A stretch of DNA of 17,141 nt, taken from positions 1 through 17,141 of the forward strand of contig JBAZPX010000020.1 in NCBI GenBank assembly GCA_041645555.1. The letters run 5' to 3'. Numbering within the stretch: position 1 is the first letter of the stretch; every line of letters starts with the position of its first letter. Below are positions 5,133-12,549 of this stretch, in pieces. The stretch comes from JAQTRU01 sp041645555. GTDB lineage: Bacteria; Patescibacteriota; Patescibacteriia; Patescibacteriales; JAQTRU01. Both the position numbers and the translations under genes were made by a program. A model generated the notes under the pieces. The model ran no database searches, had not been told where the DNA came from, and worked only from the letters and a program-made list of their open reading frames with translations.

Positions 5133-7937
5133 ATGACAAAAACAAAAGAAAAGCTAATAATCATAGATGGCAATGCTCTAATCCATCGCAGTTTTCATGC
5201 CCTGCCGCCCACCATGGCGACCAAGGCCGGGGAAATGGTTAACGCCGTCTACGGCTTTACCGCGGTCCTCTTAAAAGCGATCCGGGAATTTAAGCCCGAA
5301 TACGTGGTTTTGACTTTGGACAGGAAAGCCCCGACTTTTCGGCATGAACAATTCAAGGAATACAAGGCGACGCGAGTTAAGGCCCCGGATGAACTTTATG
5401 CCCAGATTCCGCGGGTAAAAGAAATCGCGGAAAGTTTTTCTATCCCAATTTTTGAAAAAGACGGGTTTGAAGCGGATGATTTAATCGGCACGATTGCCAG
5501 GAAAACCGATGGAAAAATTGAAAAAATAATTGTGACCGGAGATATGGATACTTTGCAACTAATTAACGACCATACTAAAGTCTATACCATGAGCCGCGGC
5601 CTGTCCGACAGTGTAATTTACGATGAGAAAGCGGTTAAAGAAAGATTTAATTTAACCCCGGAACAGATGATTGACTTTAAGGCTTTGCGCGGAGACCCAA
5701 GCGATAATATTCCGGGAGTAAAGGGAATTGGCGAGAAAGGCGCGATTGAACTTTTAACGAATTTTAAAACTTTGGACGGGATTTACAAAAATATTGACTC
5801 AAAAAAAATTAAAGACCGGGTCAGGGTTTTATTAAAAGAGCAGAAAAAAGAGGCTTATATGTCCCGAGATTTGGCGACGATTAAATGCGACGTTGGCATA
5901 GACTTTAACCTTGAGAAAACCCGCTTTGCCGGCTTCAACCAGGAAAAAGTCGTTAAACTTTTCTCTGATCTGGAATTTAAATCGCTTCTGCCTCGTTTGC
6001 ACACCCTGGCCGGCCAAACCGAAACCGCTAAAGAAGTCCGGGAAGAAAAAATATTAGATAAGTTTGAACGCAACCGCAAAATGTTTAAATATATCTTAAT
6101 AAACAAAGACAAAGACTTTAATTCATTTTTAGCTAAATTAAAAAGAGAAGCCAATTTTACTTTTGATACCGAAACTTCTTCTTTCGATCCTCTAACCGCC
6201 CGGCTCCTCGGCATTAGTTTTTCCTGGGAACCTGGCGTTGCTTATTTTATCAGCACGAGAGGCAAAGACTCATCTCCTAAAACCAATGATTTATTTAGCT
6301 ATAAATCGCAAATCGCAAATCGCAAATCGCAAATCGCTTCCCCCTGGCTCGCCTCGCTTGCTCCCATCTTTTCTGATCCAAAAATAAAAAAATACGGGCA
6401 TAACATAAAATTTGATACCCGGGTTATAGAAGCGCACGGTTTAAAAGTAGAGGGCATTGCCTTTGACACCATGATCGCTTCGTATCTTTTAAATCCGGGG
6501 ACGCGCCAGCATAATTTAGACGCCGTGACTTTTTCTGAGCTGGGCTTTGAAAAAATAAGCAAGGACGATTTACTGGGTAAGGGCCGGGATAAAATTACTT
6601 TTCCCGAAGTAACGGAAGAAAAATTAGCTCTTTATTCCTGCGAAGACGCGGATTTTACCAACCGACTGGTGAGCAAACTAAGAAGCGAACTTAAAAAACA
6701 TAAATTAGACCCTCTTTTTGGAAAAATTGAGATGCCCTTAATAGACGTCCTGGCGGAAATGGAAAATAACGGAATTTTAATTGATAAAAACCTGCTTAAT
6801 AAAATGAGCAAGAAAGTTTCAGAGAAACTGGAAGAACTGGAGAAAAAAATCTACAAACAGGCCGGGGCTAAATTCAATATTAATTCCACCCAGCAACTGC
6901 GGGAAATCCTTTTTACTAAACTGGAAATCCCGATTGATAATATTAAAAAAAATAAAACCGGCCTGTCCACGGCCGCGGACGAACTGGATAAGTTAAAAGA
7001 CCTGCATCCCATAATTCCTTTAATGCAAGAATACCGCGAACTGAAAAAACTGGCTACGACCTATATTGACGCTCTCCCCGAGCTAATTAACAAAAAAACC
7101 GAGCGCTTACATACCAGCTTTAACCAGACGATCACGGCCACGGGGAGGCTCTCTTCCACCGAGCCTAATTTACAAAATATCCCGGTGCGGACGGAATTAG
7201 GCAGGGAGATCCGAAAAGCTTTTGTTGCGGATAAAGGGAAAAAATTAGTGAGTTTTGATTATTCCCAGATTGAACTGCGCCTGGCCGCCCATATGTCCGG
7301 GGACAAAAAAATGATCAAGGCCTTTAAAGACGGGGCGGACATTCACACGGCCACGGCCGCGGAAATTAACCAGGTTAACCCGGAGGTCGTTACGAAAAAC
7401 ATGCGCCGCGAAGCCAAGGCCACGAATTTCGGCATCCTTTACGGCCAGGGGCCGCACGGCCTGTCCCAGAGCGCCGGCATTCCCTATACCCGGGCCAAAG
7501 ATTTTATTGACCAGTATTTTATCGTTCATAAAGACATAAAAAAATTCATAGATAAAACTATTGGCCAGGCGAAAGCTAGGGGCTATGTAGAAACCTTGTT
7601 TGGCCGCCGGCGGTACCTCCCGGAAATAAATTCTTCCGTAATCCAGGTGAAAAAAGGAGCCGAGCGCATGGCTGTTAATGCGCCCCTCCAGGGCACAGCC
7701 GCAGACTTGATAAAGGCGGCGATGATAGAAATCCATGGCTTGCTTAAAGACAATCCGGATGTTAAGATATTGCTTCAGGTCCATGACGAGTTGGTTTTTG
7801 AAATGGAAGAAAAAGAAATAAAAGAAATCGTCCCAAAAATTAAGGATATTATGGAAAACGTTTTAAAATTAAAAGTCCCGATTATTGTGGAAGCAAGCTC
7901 GGGCGATAATTGGGGAGAAATGAAAAAAATATTGTAG
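5133..7937 (+). CDS. polA: DNA polymerase I
   Basis: 934 aa, normal length. Replicates short gaps, removes RNA primers and fills repair patches. Three domains are present: the 5'-nuclease (about 1-290; IDGNALIHRSF with D10, EADDLIGTIA, TGDMDTLQL, GDPSDNIPGVKGIG helix-hairpin-helix), the 3'-5' exonuclease (about 330-520) and the polymerase (about 540-934). The proofreading residues look intact: D345 and E347 (FDTETSS), D428 (HNIKFD), Y501 and D505 (YSCED). Polymerase motif A DYSQIELR carries D709, motif B RREAKATNFGILYG (758-771) has the O-helix Phe766, motif C VHDE has D885 and E886. Odd feature: five tandem AAATCGC units (6303-6337) add residues KSQIANRKSQIA inside the exonuclease domain between the first two catalytic motifs. 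The stop codon's last base starts a hairpin repeat. Confidence 0.98.
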   Translation: MTKTKEKLIIIDGNALIHRSFHALPPTMATKAGEMVNAVYGFTAVLLKAIREFKPEYVVLTLDRKAPTFRHEQFKEYKATRVKAPDELYAQIPRVKEIAESFSIPIFEKDGFEADDLIGTIARKTDGKIEKIIVTGDMDTLQLINDHTKVYTMSRGLSDSVIYDEKAVKERFNLTPEQMIDFKALRGDPSDNIPGVKGIGEKGAIELLTNFKTLDGIYKNIDSKKIKDRVRVLLKEQKKEAYMSRDLATIKCDVGIDFNLEKTRFAGFNQEKVVKLFSDLEFKSLLPRLHTLAGQTETAKEVREEKILDKFERNRKMFKYILINKDKDFNSFLAKLKREANFTFDTETSSFDPLTARLLGISFSWEPGVAYFISTRGKDSSPKTNDLFSYKSQIANRKSQIASPWLASLAPIFSDPKIKKYGHNIKFDTRVIEAHGLKVEGIAFDTMIASYLLNPGTRQHNLDAVTFSELGFEKISKDDLLGKGRDKITFPEVTEEKLALYSCEDADFTNRLVSKLRSELKKHKLDPLFGKIEMPLIDVLAEMENNGILIDKNLLNKMSKKVSEKLEELEKKIYKQAGAKFNINSTQQLREILFTKLEIPIDNIKKNKTGLSTAADELDKLKDLHPIIPLMQEYRELKKLATTYIDALPELINKKTERLHTSFNQTITATGRLSSTEPNLQNIPVRTELGREIRKAFVADKGKKLVSFDYSQIELRLAAHMSGDKKMIKAFKDGADIHTATAAEINQVNPEVVTKNMRREAKATNFGILYGQGPHGLSQSAGIPYTRAKDFIDQYFIVHKDIKKFIDKTIGQAKARGYVETLFGRRRYLPEINSSVIQVKKGAERMAVNAPLQGTAADLIKAAMIEIHGLLKDNPDVKILLQVHDELVFEMEEKEIKEIVPKIKDIMENVLKLKVPIIVEASSGDNWGEMKKIL
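6303..6337. repeat. Five tandem copies of heptamer AAATCGC inside polA
   Basis: Perfect units at 6303, 6310, 6317, 6324 and 6331. Being 7 bp long, gain or loss of one unit shifts the frame; three units make 21 bp and keep it. The insert falls in a loop region of the exonuclease domain (about residues 391-402). Confidence 0.92.
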
Positions 7938-7958
7938 AGACGCATAATCATGCGTCTC
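7937..7958. repeat. GAGACGC hairpin repeat at polA stop codon
   Basis: GAGACGCAT (7937-7945) pairs perfectly with ATGCGTCTC (7950-7958) across AATC. The first base is the G of the polA TAG stop. No T-run follows, so it is not a standard terminator. It shares its outer bases (GTA-R-AGACGC ... GCGTCTCC) with the hairpin inside murD at 8111-8130, so both belong to one palindromic repeat family. Confidence 0.78.
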
Positions 7959-7977
7959 CAATTATGCGAAGCGTCCT

Positions 7978-9276
7978 ATGAATTTAAATAATCTAACCAA
8001 CAAAAAAATCTGCATTTTAGGATACGGCCTTGAAAACCGGGCTCTGGTTGATTTTTTAATTAAGAAAAAAATTCCTTGCCAGATTACGATTTGCGATGCC
8101 AATAACGTAAAGACGCGATTTGTCGCGTCTCCCAATATCGTCTGGCATCTAGGCAAAAATTATAATAAAAATCTATCTCAATTTGACCTAATCTCCCGCA
8201 TTGCCGGCTATCCCCTGTTTTCTTCAACTCTTAAGAAAGCCAAGCGGGCCGACGTAGAAATCAGCAGCCCGGTAAAATTATTTTTTGACCTTTGCCCGAG
8301 TAAAAATATTATTGGCGTAACCGGCACCAAAGGCAAGGGCACGACGGCCAGCCTAATCACGGCCATCTTAAAGCAGGCGGGCAAACGGGTTTTCTTGGGC
8401 GGAAATATCGGCGTGCCCATGTTTTCCTTTTTGCCTGAAATTAAAAAAAATGACTGGGTAATTTTAGAGCTTTCCAGTTTCCAACTGGAGGATTTGAGGA
8501 CGAGTCCGAAAATCGCGGTCATCACTAATTTTTACAGGGAGCATCTTAAGCCGGTTGACCCGATTAATCCCAATTTCCACAAAAACCTGTCTTCTTATTG
8601 GAGCGCCAAAGCCAATATTTTTAAACATCAAAAAGCGGGTGATAAACTGATAGCCAATAGAAAATTAGAAAAAATCATAAAAAATTATCATCTTTCCAGC
8701 CGAATAATTTATTTTTCTAAATCTGACTTGGCGAGCGAATTGCTGGGCGAGCACAATAAGGAAAATATTGCCGCGGCCGCTACCGTGGCTAAATCTATCG
8801 GCGTAAAAGAAAAGCCCATAACCAAAGCCGTAGCAAGATTTAAAGGTTTAGAACACCGCTTAGAATTCGTTAAAAAAGCTAACGGCGTCAGTTTTTATAA
8901 TGACAGCTTTGCCACGACTCCGGAGAATACGATCGCGGCCCTAAATTCTTTTTCTTCTCCCATAATTCTTCTGGCTGGCGGAGCGGACAAGGGTTCAAGC
9001 TTCAGAGAACTGGCTAAAGTTATAAAAAAGAAGGTAAAATTGGTAATTTTATTTCCCGGAAAAGCCACCAGCCGGTTAAGGGGGGATTTGATCATGGCGG
9101 GATTTTTAAGAAACAAAATAAAACCGGCTGGCAGTATGGGAGAAGCGATAAAAATCGCTCTGGAAAAAGCCGAAAGCGGAGATATTGTTCTTCTTTCTCC
9201 GGCCTGCGCCAGCTTCGGCCTGTTTAAAAACTATAAAGAGCGCGGAGAACAATTTAAAAATAAAATAAAAAAATAA
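7978..9276 (+). CDS. murD: UDP-N-acetylmuramoylalanine--D-glutamate ligase
   Basis: 432 aa, family length. Cytoplasmic ATP-dependent ligase that adds D-glutamate to UDP-MurNAc-L-Ala in peptidoglycan precursor synthesis. N-terminal UDP-binding domain begins KKICILGYGLENRALVDFL. The ATP-binding loop is GTKGKGT (116-122) in IIGVTGTKGKGTTASLI. The central domain continues with ILELSSFQLED and ITNFYREHLKP; the C-terminal domain has KGLEHRLEFV, YNDSFATTPENTIAAL, LLAGGADKG and the ending SPACASFGLFKNYKERGEQF typical for MurD. Residues T46-S51 are encoded by a hairpin repeat (8111-8130), a small in-frame insertion in the first domain. No Shine-Dalgarno is visible; the ATG follows the hairpin at the polA end by 19 bases. 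Confidence 0.97.
   Translation: MNLNNLTNKKICILGYGLENRALVDFLIKKKIPCQITICDANNVKTRFVASPNIVWHLGKNYNKNLSQFDLISRIAGYPLFSSTLKKAKRADVEISSPVKLFFDLCPSKNIIGVTGTKGKGTTASLITAILKQAGKRVFLGGNIGVPMFSFLPEIKKNDWVILELSSFQLEDLRTSPKIAVITNFYREHLKPVDPINPNFHKNLSSYWSAKANIFKHQKAGDKLIANRKLEKIIKNYHLSSRIIYFSKSDLASELLGEHNKENIAAAATVAKSIGVKEKPITKAVARFKGLEHRLEFVKKANGVSFYNDSFATTPENTIAALNSFSSPIILLAGGADKGSSFRELAKVIKKKVKLVILFPGKATSRLRGDLIMAGFLRNKIKPAGSMGEAIKIALEKAESGDIVLLSPACASFGLFKNYKERGEQFKNKIKK
8111..8130. repeat. Hairpin repeat inserted in frame in murD
   Basis: AGACGCGA (8111-8118) pairs perfectly with TCGCGTCT (8123-8130) across TTTG, read as TRFVAS in MurD. Flanks GTAA...CCC match the copy at 7937-7958. Confidence 0.75.
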
Positions 9277-9324
9277 TATAAAAAATTAACTTACTCTCTA
9301 TTCTGTTATTTTATTATTTTAACT

Positions 9325-10386
9325 ATGATAATATTTATCTACGGCGAAGATACTTTTAGGGGCCGGAAAAAATTAAAAGAGCTTAGGGAAAAATTTATCC
9401 GCGAAATTGACCCCGGGGAAAGCAGTTTAACCGTTGTTGACGGCAAAACCGCCAAGGCCAAAGAAATTATTGACTGCTTTGGTGCCCGTTCGCTTCTGGC
9501 GAAAAAACGGATGGCTATCATGGAAAATGTCTTTTTAAATAAAAATAAAGACGTGCCCGAAGAAATTTTTAATTATCTAAAAAAAATAAAAACGGGAAAA
9601 GACGACAACATTATTATCTTTTGGGATCCGGCCGTAAAAACTAAGGCCTTCAGCGCGAAAAAGAATGCCTTCCTGCTTGACTCTGACGGCCGGGAAAATA
9701 CCCTGCCCAAAACCCTCCAGCCGCTTTTTAATTTTTTGACCAGCCAGCCCTATGCCCAGGAATTTAAGCTCCTTTCTAACCAGGAGCTATCTGCCTGGAT
9801 TAAAAAAGAAGTGGAGACCAGAGGCGGCTTAATTACTGACCGGGCGGCCCAGACCTTAATCAGTTTAGTCGGCAATGATTTATGGCAAATAAACAACGAA
9901 ATTGATAAGCTCCTCAGTTATGAGTCCGGACGGGAAGGGAAACTGATAGCTGGCGGAGTAAAAGAAGAAAAGAAGACTATTGGCGAACAAGCGATAAGAG
10001 AACTGGTAAAAGGAGGATTTGATGAAAATATTTTTGCTTTAACTGACGCTTTAAGCAACCGCAATAGGAAACAAGCGAGCGAGCTTCTGAACGAGCAGTA
10101 TGAAGCCGGGTTATCGGACGGCTATCTCTTAAACATGATCACCAGGCAGTTTAAAATTTTACTCCAGGTAAGGCAGGCCCTTGATTCCCGCTTCTCCAGC
10201 CGAAAAATTATTACAACCCTCAAGATTCATCCCTTTGTGGCGCAGAAGAGCATTAATCAAGTACGCAATTTTAATTTAGCCAGTCTAAAAAGCGCCCTGA
10301 ATAGATTAGTCGAAATAGATTATTTGGTAAAAACCGGCAAAGGTGAAGCCAAAATTTTACTTAATTTATTTATCCATAAAATTTAA
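9325..10386 (+). CDS. holA: DNA polymerase III subunit delta
   Basis: 353 aa, close to the E. coli length. HolA is the clamp-loader subunit that opens the beta sliding clamp. The N-terminus IIFIYGEDTFRGRKKLKELR is typical of the family; FGARSLLAKKRMAIMENV and the later LISLVGNDLWQINNEIDKLLSY (which links to the lid and collar region) also fit, and the helical C-terminal collar domain covers about 235-353. Its partner, the beta clamp dnaN, ends at the right edge of the window. The 48-base gap to murD holds only AT-rich sequence, so murD and holA may share a transcript. It converges on rpsT. Confidence 0.93.
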   Translation: MIIFIYGEDTFRGRKKLKELREKFIREIDPGESSLTVVDGKTAKAKEIIDCFGARSLLAKKRMAIMENVFLNKNKDVPEEIFNYLKKIKTGKDDNIIIFWDPAVKTKAFSAKKNAFLLDSDGRENTLPKTLQPLFNFLTSQPYAQEFKLLSNQELSAWIKKEVETRGGLITDRAAQTLISLVGNDLWQINNEIDKLLSYESGREGKLIAGGVKEEKKTIGEQAIRELVKGGFDENIFALTDALSNRNRKQASELLNEQYEAGLSDGYLLNMITRQFKILLQVRQALDSRFSSRKIITTLKIHPFVAQKSINQVRNFNLASLKSALNRLVEIDYLVKTGKGEAKILLNLFIHKI

Positions 10387-10393
10387 ACAAAAA

Positions 10394-10418
10394 GAAATCC
10401 CCCTCCCGGGGGGATTTC
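10394..10418 (-). terminator. GC-rich hairpin, terminator in minus direction
   Basis: GAAATCCCCC (10394-10403) pairs over 10 bp with GGGGGATTTC (10409-10418). A T-run follows only on the minus strand (complement of AAAAA before the stem), 8 bases from the holA stop. It may also slow plus-strand transcription out of holA, but lacks Ts there. Confidence 0.65.
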
Positions 10419-10468
10419 TCAAACTATTTATAGTTTTTACAAAAGAACAAAAAAATTTCTAACCAAAA

Positions 10469-10508
10469 AACAAAAAATTAGGGATAGATTTATTCCTAAT
10501 TTTTTGTT
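10469..10508 (-). terminator. rpsT terminator (possibly bidirectional)
   Basis: AACAAAAAATTAGG (10469-10482) and CCTAATTTTTTGTT (10495-10508) are perfectly complementary over 14 bp with a 12-base loop. On the minus strand it lies 53 bases after the rpsT stop and is followed by T-rich sequence. The rest of 10387-10561 holds no gene. Confidence 0.72.
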
Positions 10509-10561
10509 ATAAACAAATTTATCCGACACCTTCTAGAATATTCCGTAGAAAGGCGCGGGAT

Positions 10562-10825
10562 TTATTTTATTTTTTGATTGAACAGTTTATTGAGCCGCGA
10601 TTTTTTTCGGTTGCAGGTATTTTTCTTTATTATACCTTTCTGCGCGGCCTTGTCAAGAGTTTTCATCGCCCCCCGAACAAGATCCTTGGCCTTACTGTCC
10701 TTAGCCGCGATGGCTTTCCGGCTTTTTTTAAGCAGGGCCCTCAAATTTTCCTTAATCTTCCTGTTAAAAGCCGACCTTTTAACGCTTTTGCGCAATTCCT
10801 TTTTTGCTGATTTAATGTTTGGCAT
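10562..10825 (-). CDS. rpsT: 30S ribosomal protein S20
   Basis: 87 aa, the family length. Primary 16S rRNA-binding protein of the small subunit. The whole chain is the expected basic three-helix bundle: MPNIKSAKKELRKSVKRSAF at the N-terminus, NRKIKENLRALLKKSRKAI in the middle and LDKAAQKGIIKKNTCNRKKSRLNKLF at the end. About one third of residues are Lys or Arg. It is the last gene of the minus-strand tRNA string, 34 bases after tRNA-Pro. No Shine-Dalgarno precedes it. Confidence 0.97.
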   Translation of the reverse strand: MPNIKSAKKELRKSVKRSAFNRKIKENLRALLKKSRKAIAAKDSKAKDLVRGAMKTLDKAAQKGIIKKNTCNRKKSRLNKLFNQKIK

Positions 10826-10858
10826 AATGAAAAATTATTAAAAATAAAATATTTTAAG

Positions 10859-10933
10859 TCGGGGTGCCGGGATTCGAACCCGGGATCTTCTGGTCCCAAA
10901 CCAGACGCCCTAAGCCAACTAGGCCACACCCCG
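10859..10933 (-). tRNA. tRNA-Pro(UGG)
   Basis: 75-nt cloverleaf: acceptor CGGGGTG/CACCCCG with the C1-G72 pair and A73 typical of bacterial tRNA-Pro; anticodon stem TCTGG/CCAGA with loop TTTGGGA, anticodon TGG; T arm CCGGG-TTCGAAT-CCCGG. CCA is not encoded. Confidence 0.96.
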
Positions 10934-10956
10934 GTATGTTATAGGCGTCTCCTGCC

Positions 10957-11391
10957 CTAATTACTTACTTCAAATATTTCGCCATTGCCCAGCCGGATTC
11001 CCATTACATAGCCGTTCCCCCCCGGCTGAGGTTCATAATAAAAACTTTCTTCTTTGGGAAGGCCGCTATTTATGTAGACGCCGATAATTTCTTCCATGTC
11101 TTCGGGATATTGCCCCTTTTCCATATTGTAAACCTCTAAAGCTTCAGCTAATTTATTTATCGAGCCGATCTTTACTTTATCCCCGCTGGCGGCGCTTTCC
11201 TTAAGAATATCAGGCACTTCCTTAACCGCTTCTTTTATTTTAAAAATATCAGACTTCACATAATTCCCAAAAGAAAGATTCTCATCTCTAATTCTGGCTT
11301 TGCTATAACCGTCCCACCAATAAAAACCTAAGATGGTAAAAATGGCAATTGCGGAAACTATTATTCCATTTTTTATGCTAAAAAGCCTCAT
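10957..11391 (-). CDS. Single-pass membrane protein with pseudopilin-like C-terminal domain
   Basis: 144 aa from the ATG complementary to 11389-11391; the longer frame upstream to 11493 runs into tRNA remnant sequence and is not used. One membrane helix lies at about residues 8-25 (NGIIVSAIAIFTILGFYWW), followed by an amphipathic helical part and the stretch INKLAEALEVYNMEKGQYPEDMEEI, which looks like the LxxALExYxxxxGxYP segment of GspG-type pseudopilins. The C-terminal YYEPQPGGNGYVMGIRLGNG would be its beta-sheet. A prepilin peptidase site (G-F-T-x-x-E) is missing, so it is not processed like a pilin. Role unknown; possibly an extracytoplasmic structural protein. Located between tRNA genes, probably on their transcript. 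Confidence 0.75.
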   Translation of the reverse strand: MRLFSIKNGIIVSAIAIFTILGFYWWDGYSKARIRDENLSFGNYVKSDIFKIKEAVKEVPDILKESAASGDKVKIGSINKLAEALEVYNMEKGQYPEDMEEIIGVYINSGLPKEESFYYEPQPGGNGYVMGIRLGNGEIFEVSN

Positions 11392-11435
11392 ACCGGCGCT
11401 GAAAAGATTTAGTCGCAAATCTGAAATTATTAGGG

Positions 11436-11470
11436 TGCCCCGGGTCAGAATTGAACTGACGACACAAGGC
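11436..11470 (-). pseudogene. 3' half of a disrupted tRNA gene
   Basis: Minus strand: GCCTT (anticodon-stem 3' strand), GTGTC, T arm GTCAG-TTCAATT-CTGAC, acceptor CCGGGGC and A73, then CCC. The T arm is perfect. No matching anticodon arm lies directly upstream: instead a palindromic repeat abuts the break. The acceptor pairs fully with GCCTCGG of the 5' fragment at 11689-11712. It also resembles the 3' half of the neighbouring tRNA-Phe with compensating stem changes. Confidence 0.7.
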
Positions 11471-11506
11471 CCCGCAATACATTTGCTACGCAAATGAATG
11501 CGGGGT
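11470..11506. repeat. Palindromic element abutting the tRNA 3' half
   Basis: CCCCGCAATACATTTGC (11470-11486) and GCAAATGAATGCGGGG (11490-11505) form a long hairpin with one bulge and a TAC loop. It starts exactly where the tRNA sequence breaks off in the anticodon stem. Confidence 0.75.
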
Positions 11507-11529
11507 AAAATTTTCTCCTCCGGCGCCTG

Positions 11530-11688
11530 TCCCGCTCTAATGCCGAGAGATAATTATCCCTCGAAAAAATTTTCGATTTACAATTTTATGGTGCCTGGGG
11601 TGAGAATTGGACTCACGACACAAGGATTTTCAGTCCTTTGCTCTACCACTGAGCTACCCAGGCTTTCTTACCCGGCATTGGGGCGGGA
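11530..11688. repeat. Imperfect inverted repeats flanking tRNA-Phe
   Basis: TCCCGCTCTAATGCCGAG (11530-11547) matches 15 of 18 bases of the complement of 11671-11688. The two arms face each other across the tRNA-Phe gene and end next to the 5' tRNA half. A 20-base palindrome with one mismatch (11544-11563) extends the left arm. They resemble terminal inverted repeats of a small inserted unit, or two copies of a dispersed palindromic repeat. Confidence 0.55.
11589..11663 (-). tRNA. tRNA-Phe(GAA)
   Basis: 75 nt with an encoded CCA (the only tRNA here that has one). Acceptor GCCTGGG/CCCAGGC, D arm GCTCAGTGGTAGAGC, anticodon stem AAGGA/TCCTT, loop CTGAAAA with anticodon GAA, T arm GTGAG-TCCAATT-CTCAC, A73. 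Confidence 0.95.
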
Positions 11689-11712
11689 CTCTACCACTTA
11701 AGCTACCGAGGC
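11689..11712 (-). pseudogene. 5' half of a disrupted tRNA gene
   Basis: Minus strand GCCTCGG-TA-GCTTAAGTGGTAGAG: acceptor 5' strand, the TA spacer and a D arm. What follows (11671-11688) gives only four of five anticodon-stem pairs and a loop without U33, so no working anticodon arm. Its acceptor strand is fully complementary (one T-G pair) to the 3' half at 11436-11470 and does not suit tRNA-Phe, which has its own. Confidence 0.65.
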
Positions 11713-11832
11713 GAAGTCGCATAACAAGAAACACATAACACATAACTTTCCCAAAATAAACTTTATGCAATAGTTATACATTGCACATTATGCGTTTTTA
11801 GTTACGGGTAATGAACGACTTTAAAATTTGTC
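11713..11832. other. Intergenic spacer
   Basis: Holds short tandem ACACATAAC units (about 11728-11745) and the small inverted repeat TGCAAT/ATTGCA near 11765-11785. No gene, clear promoter or terminator was seen. Confidence 0.5.
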
Positions 11833-12516
11833 TTAATCTAAGATGCCAATTTCAGCTACATCGGGTTCCGCATGAGGCAAATTATCTCTAATCTCTTTAA
11901 GATTATCCGTAGTAAGTTTTTTATAAAAAGGTATTCCGTTATATTTGATATATCTCGGGAAATTACCATATTTGGTGCTAAACCAGTAATAAACTTTAAA
12001 ATCTTCATTTTTATTAAACTGTCCCCTTATTGATAGCACAGGTACTGTTCTTTCTGGAAATACATTCGAGTCTACCACCCCCCTTAATTCAAAATACTCT
12101 TCACCGTCCTCGCTCGGAATTCTATGCTTAAATTCATAATTTGGGTCCCTTATCAAAGAAGTTTGCTGACCGTTATCCTTAAAAAAAACTTTTGTTAATG
12201 ATAGGCGACCGGTTGCGTCTTCCTCCGCAATGATCCTTGTAGGAATATAAAAATGAAAATAAATCTCGCCCTTATTATAATACTGGAATCTCTTATTGTT
12301 CTTCAGTATAAAATCTGTTTGGCCCTCATTAGTACCAGGGATCATGTTCGTTTCCAGGGTGAGAGTAAAATTAGGTGTCCTTAGAATAAATGTCAAAAAA
12401 ATTGCGACAATCAATGTAATTACCAGCCCGGATAATATAGACGAGCTATCTATAAATTTAATTACTTTTATCACAAAATAAAATAAATTAACTATAATCT
12501 CTTCAATTAGATTCAT
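11833..12516 (-). CDS. Hypothetical single-pass membrane protein
   Basis: 227 aa from the ATG complementary to 12514-12516 (MNLIEEIIVNLF). A longer frame to 12573 runs into the initiator tRNA gene and is rejected. One or two hydrophobic segments lie in residues 5-53, the strongest being ILSGLVITLIVAIFLTFIL; the rest (about 55-227) is a polar, beta-rich domain with many aromatic and charged residues (QYYNKGEIYFHFYIP, EDGEEYFELRGVVDSN, FKVYYWFSTKYGNFPRYI). No known motif was recognised. It is AT-rich and low in Cys. It probably rides on the tRNA transcript; topology suggests the main domain is either outside or at the membrane surface. Confidence 0.7.
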   Translation of the reverse strand: MNLIEEIIVNLFYFVIKVIKFIDSSSILSGLVITLIVAIFLTFILRTPNFTLTLETNMIPGTNEGQTDFILKNNKRFQYYNKGEIYFHFYIPTRIIAEEDATGRLSLTKVFFKDNGQQTSLIRDPNYEFKHRIPSEDGEEYFELRGVVDSNVFPERTVPVLSIRGQFNKNEDFKVYYWFSTKYGNFPRYIKYNGIPFYKKLTTDNLKEIRDNLPHAEPDVAEIGILD

Positions 12517-12549
12517 AAATTTAATTTCAGAAATAGAAATTAAAATTTG

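Noticed and set aside
6303..6337. CRISPR-like array
   Set aside because: Seven-base units without spacers; a simple tandem repeat.
7937..7958. Intrinsic terminator for polA
   Set aside because: Good stem but no T-run on either side; better explained as a palindromic repeat.
11392..11493. N-terminal extension of the pseudopilin-like gene
   Set aside because: Runs through tRNA remnant and palindromic repeat; the inner ATG directly precedes the membrane helix.
11498..11701. 67-aa plus-strand reading frame
   Set aside because: It is the antisense of tRNA-Phe and its flanking repeats, a common false gene call.
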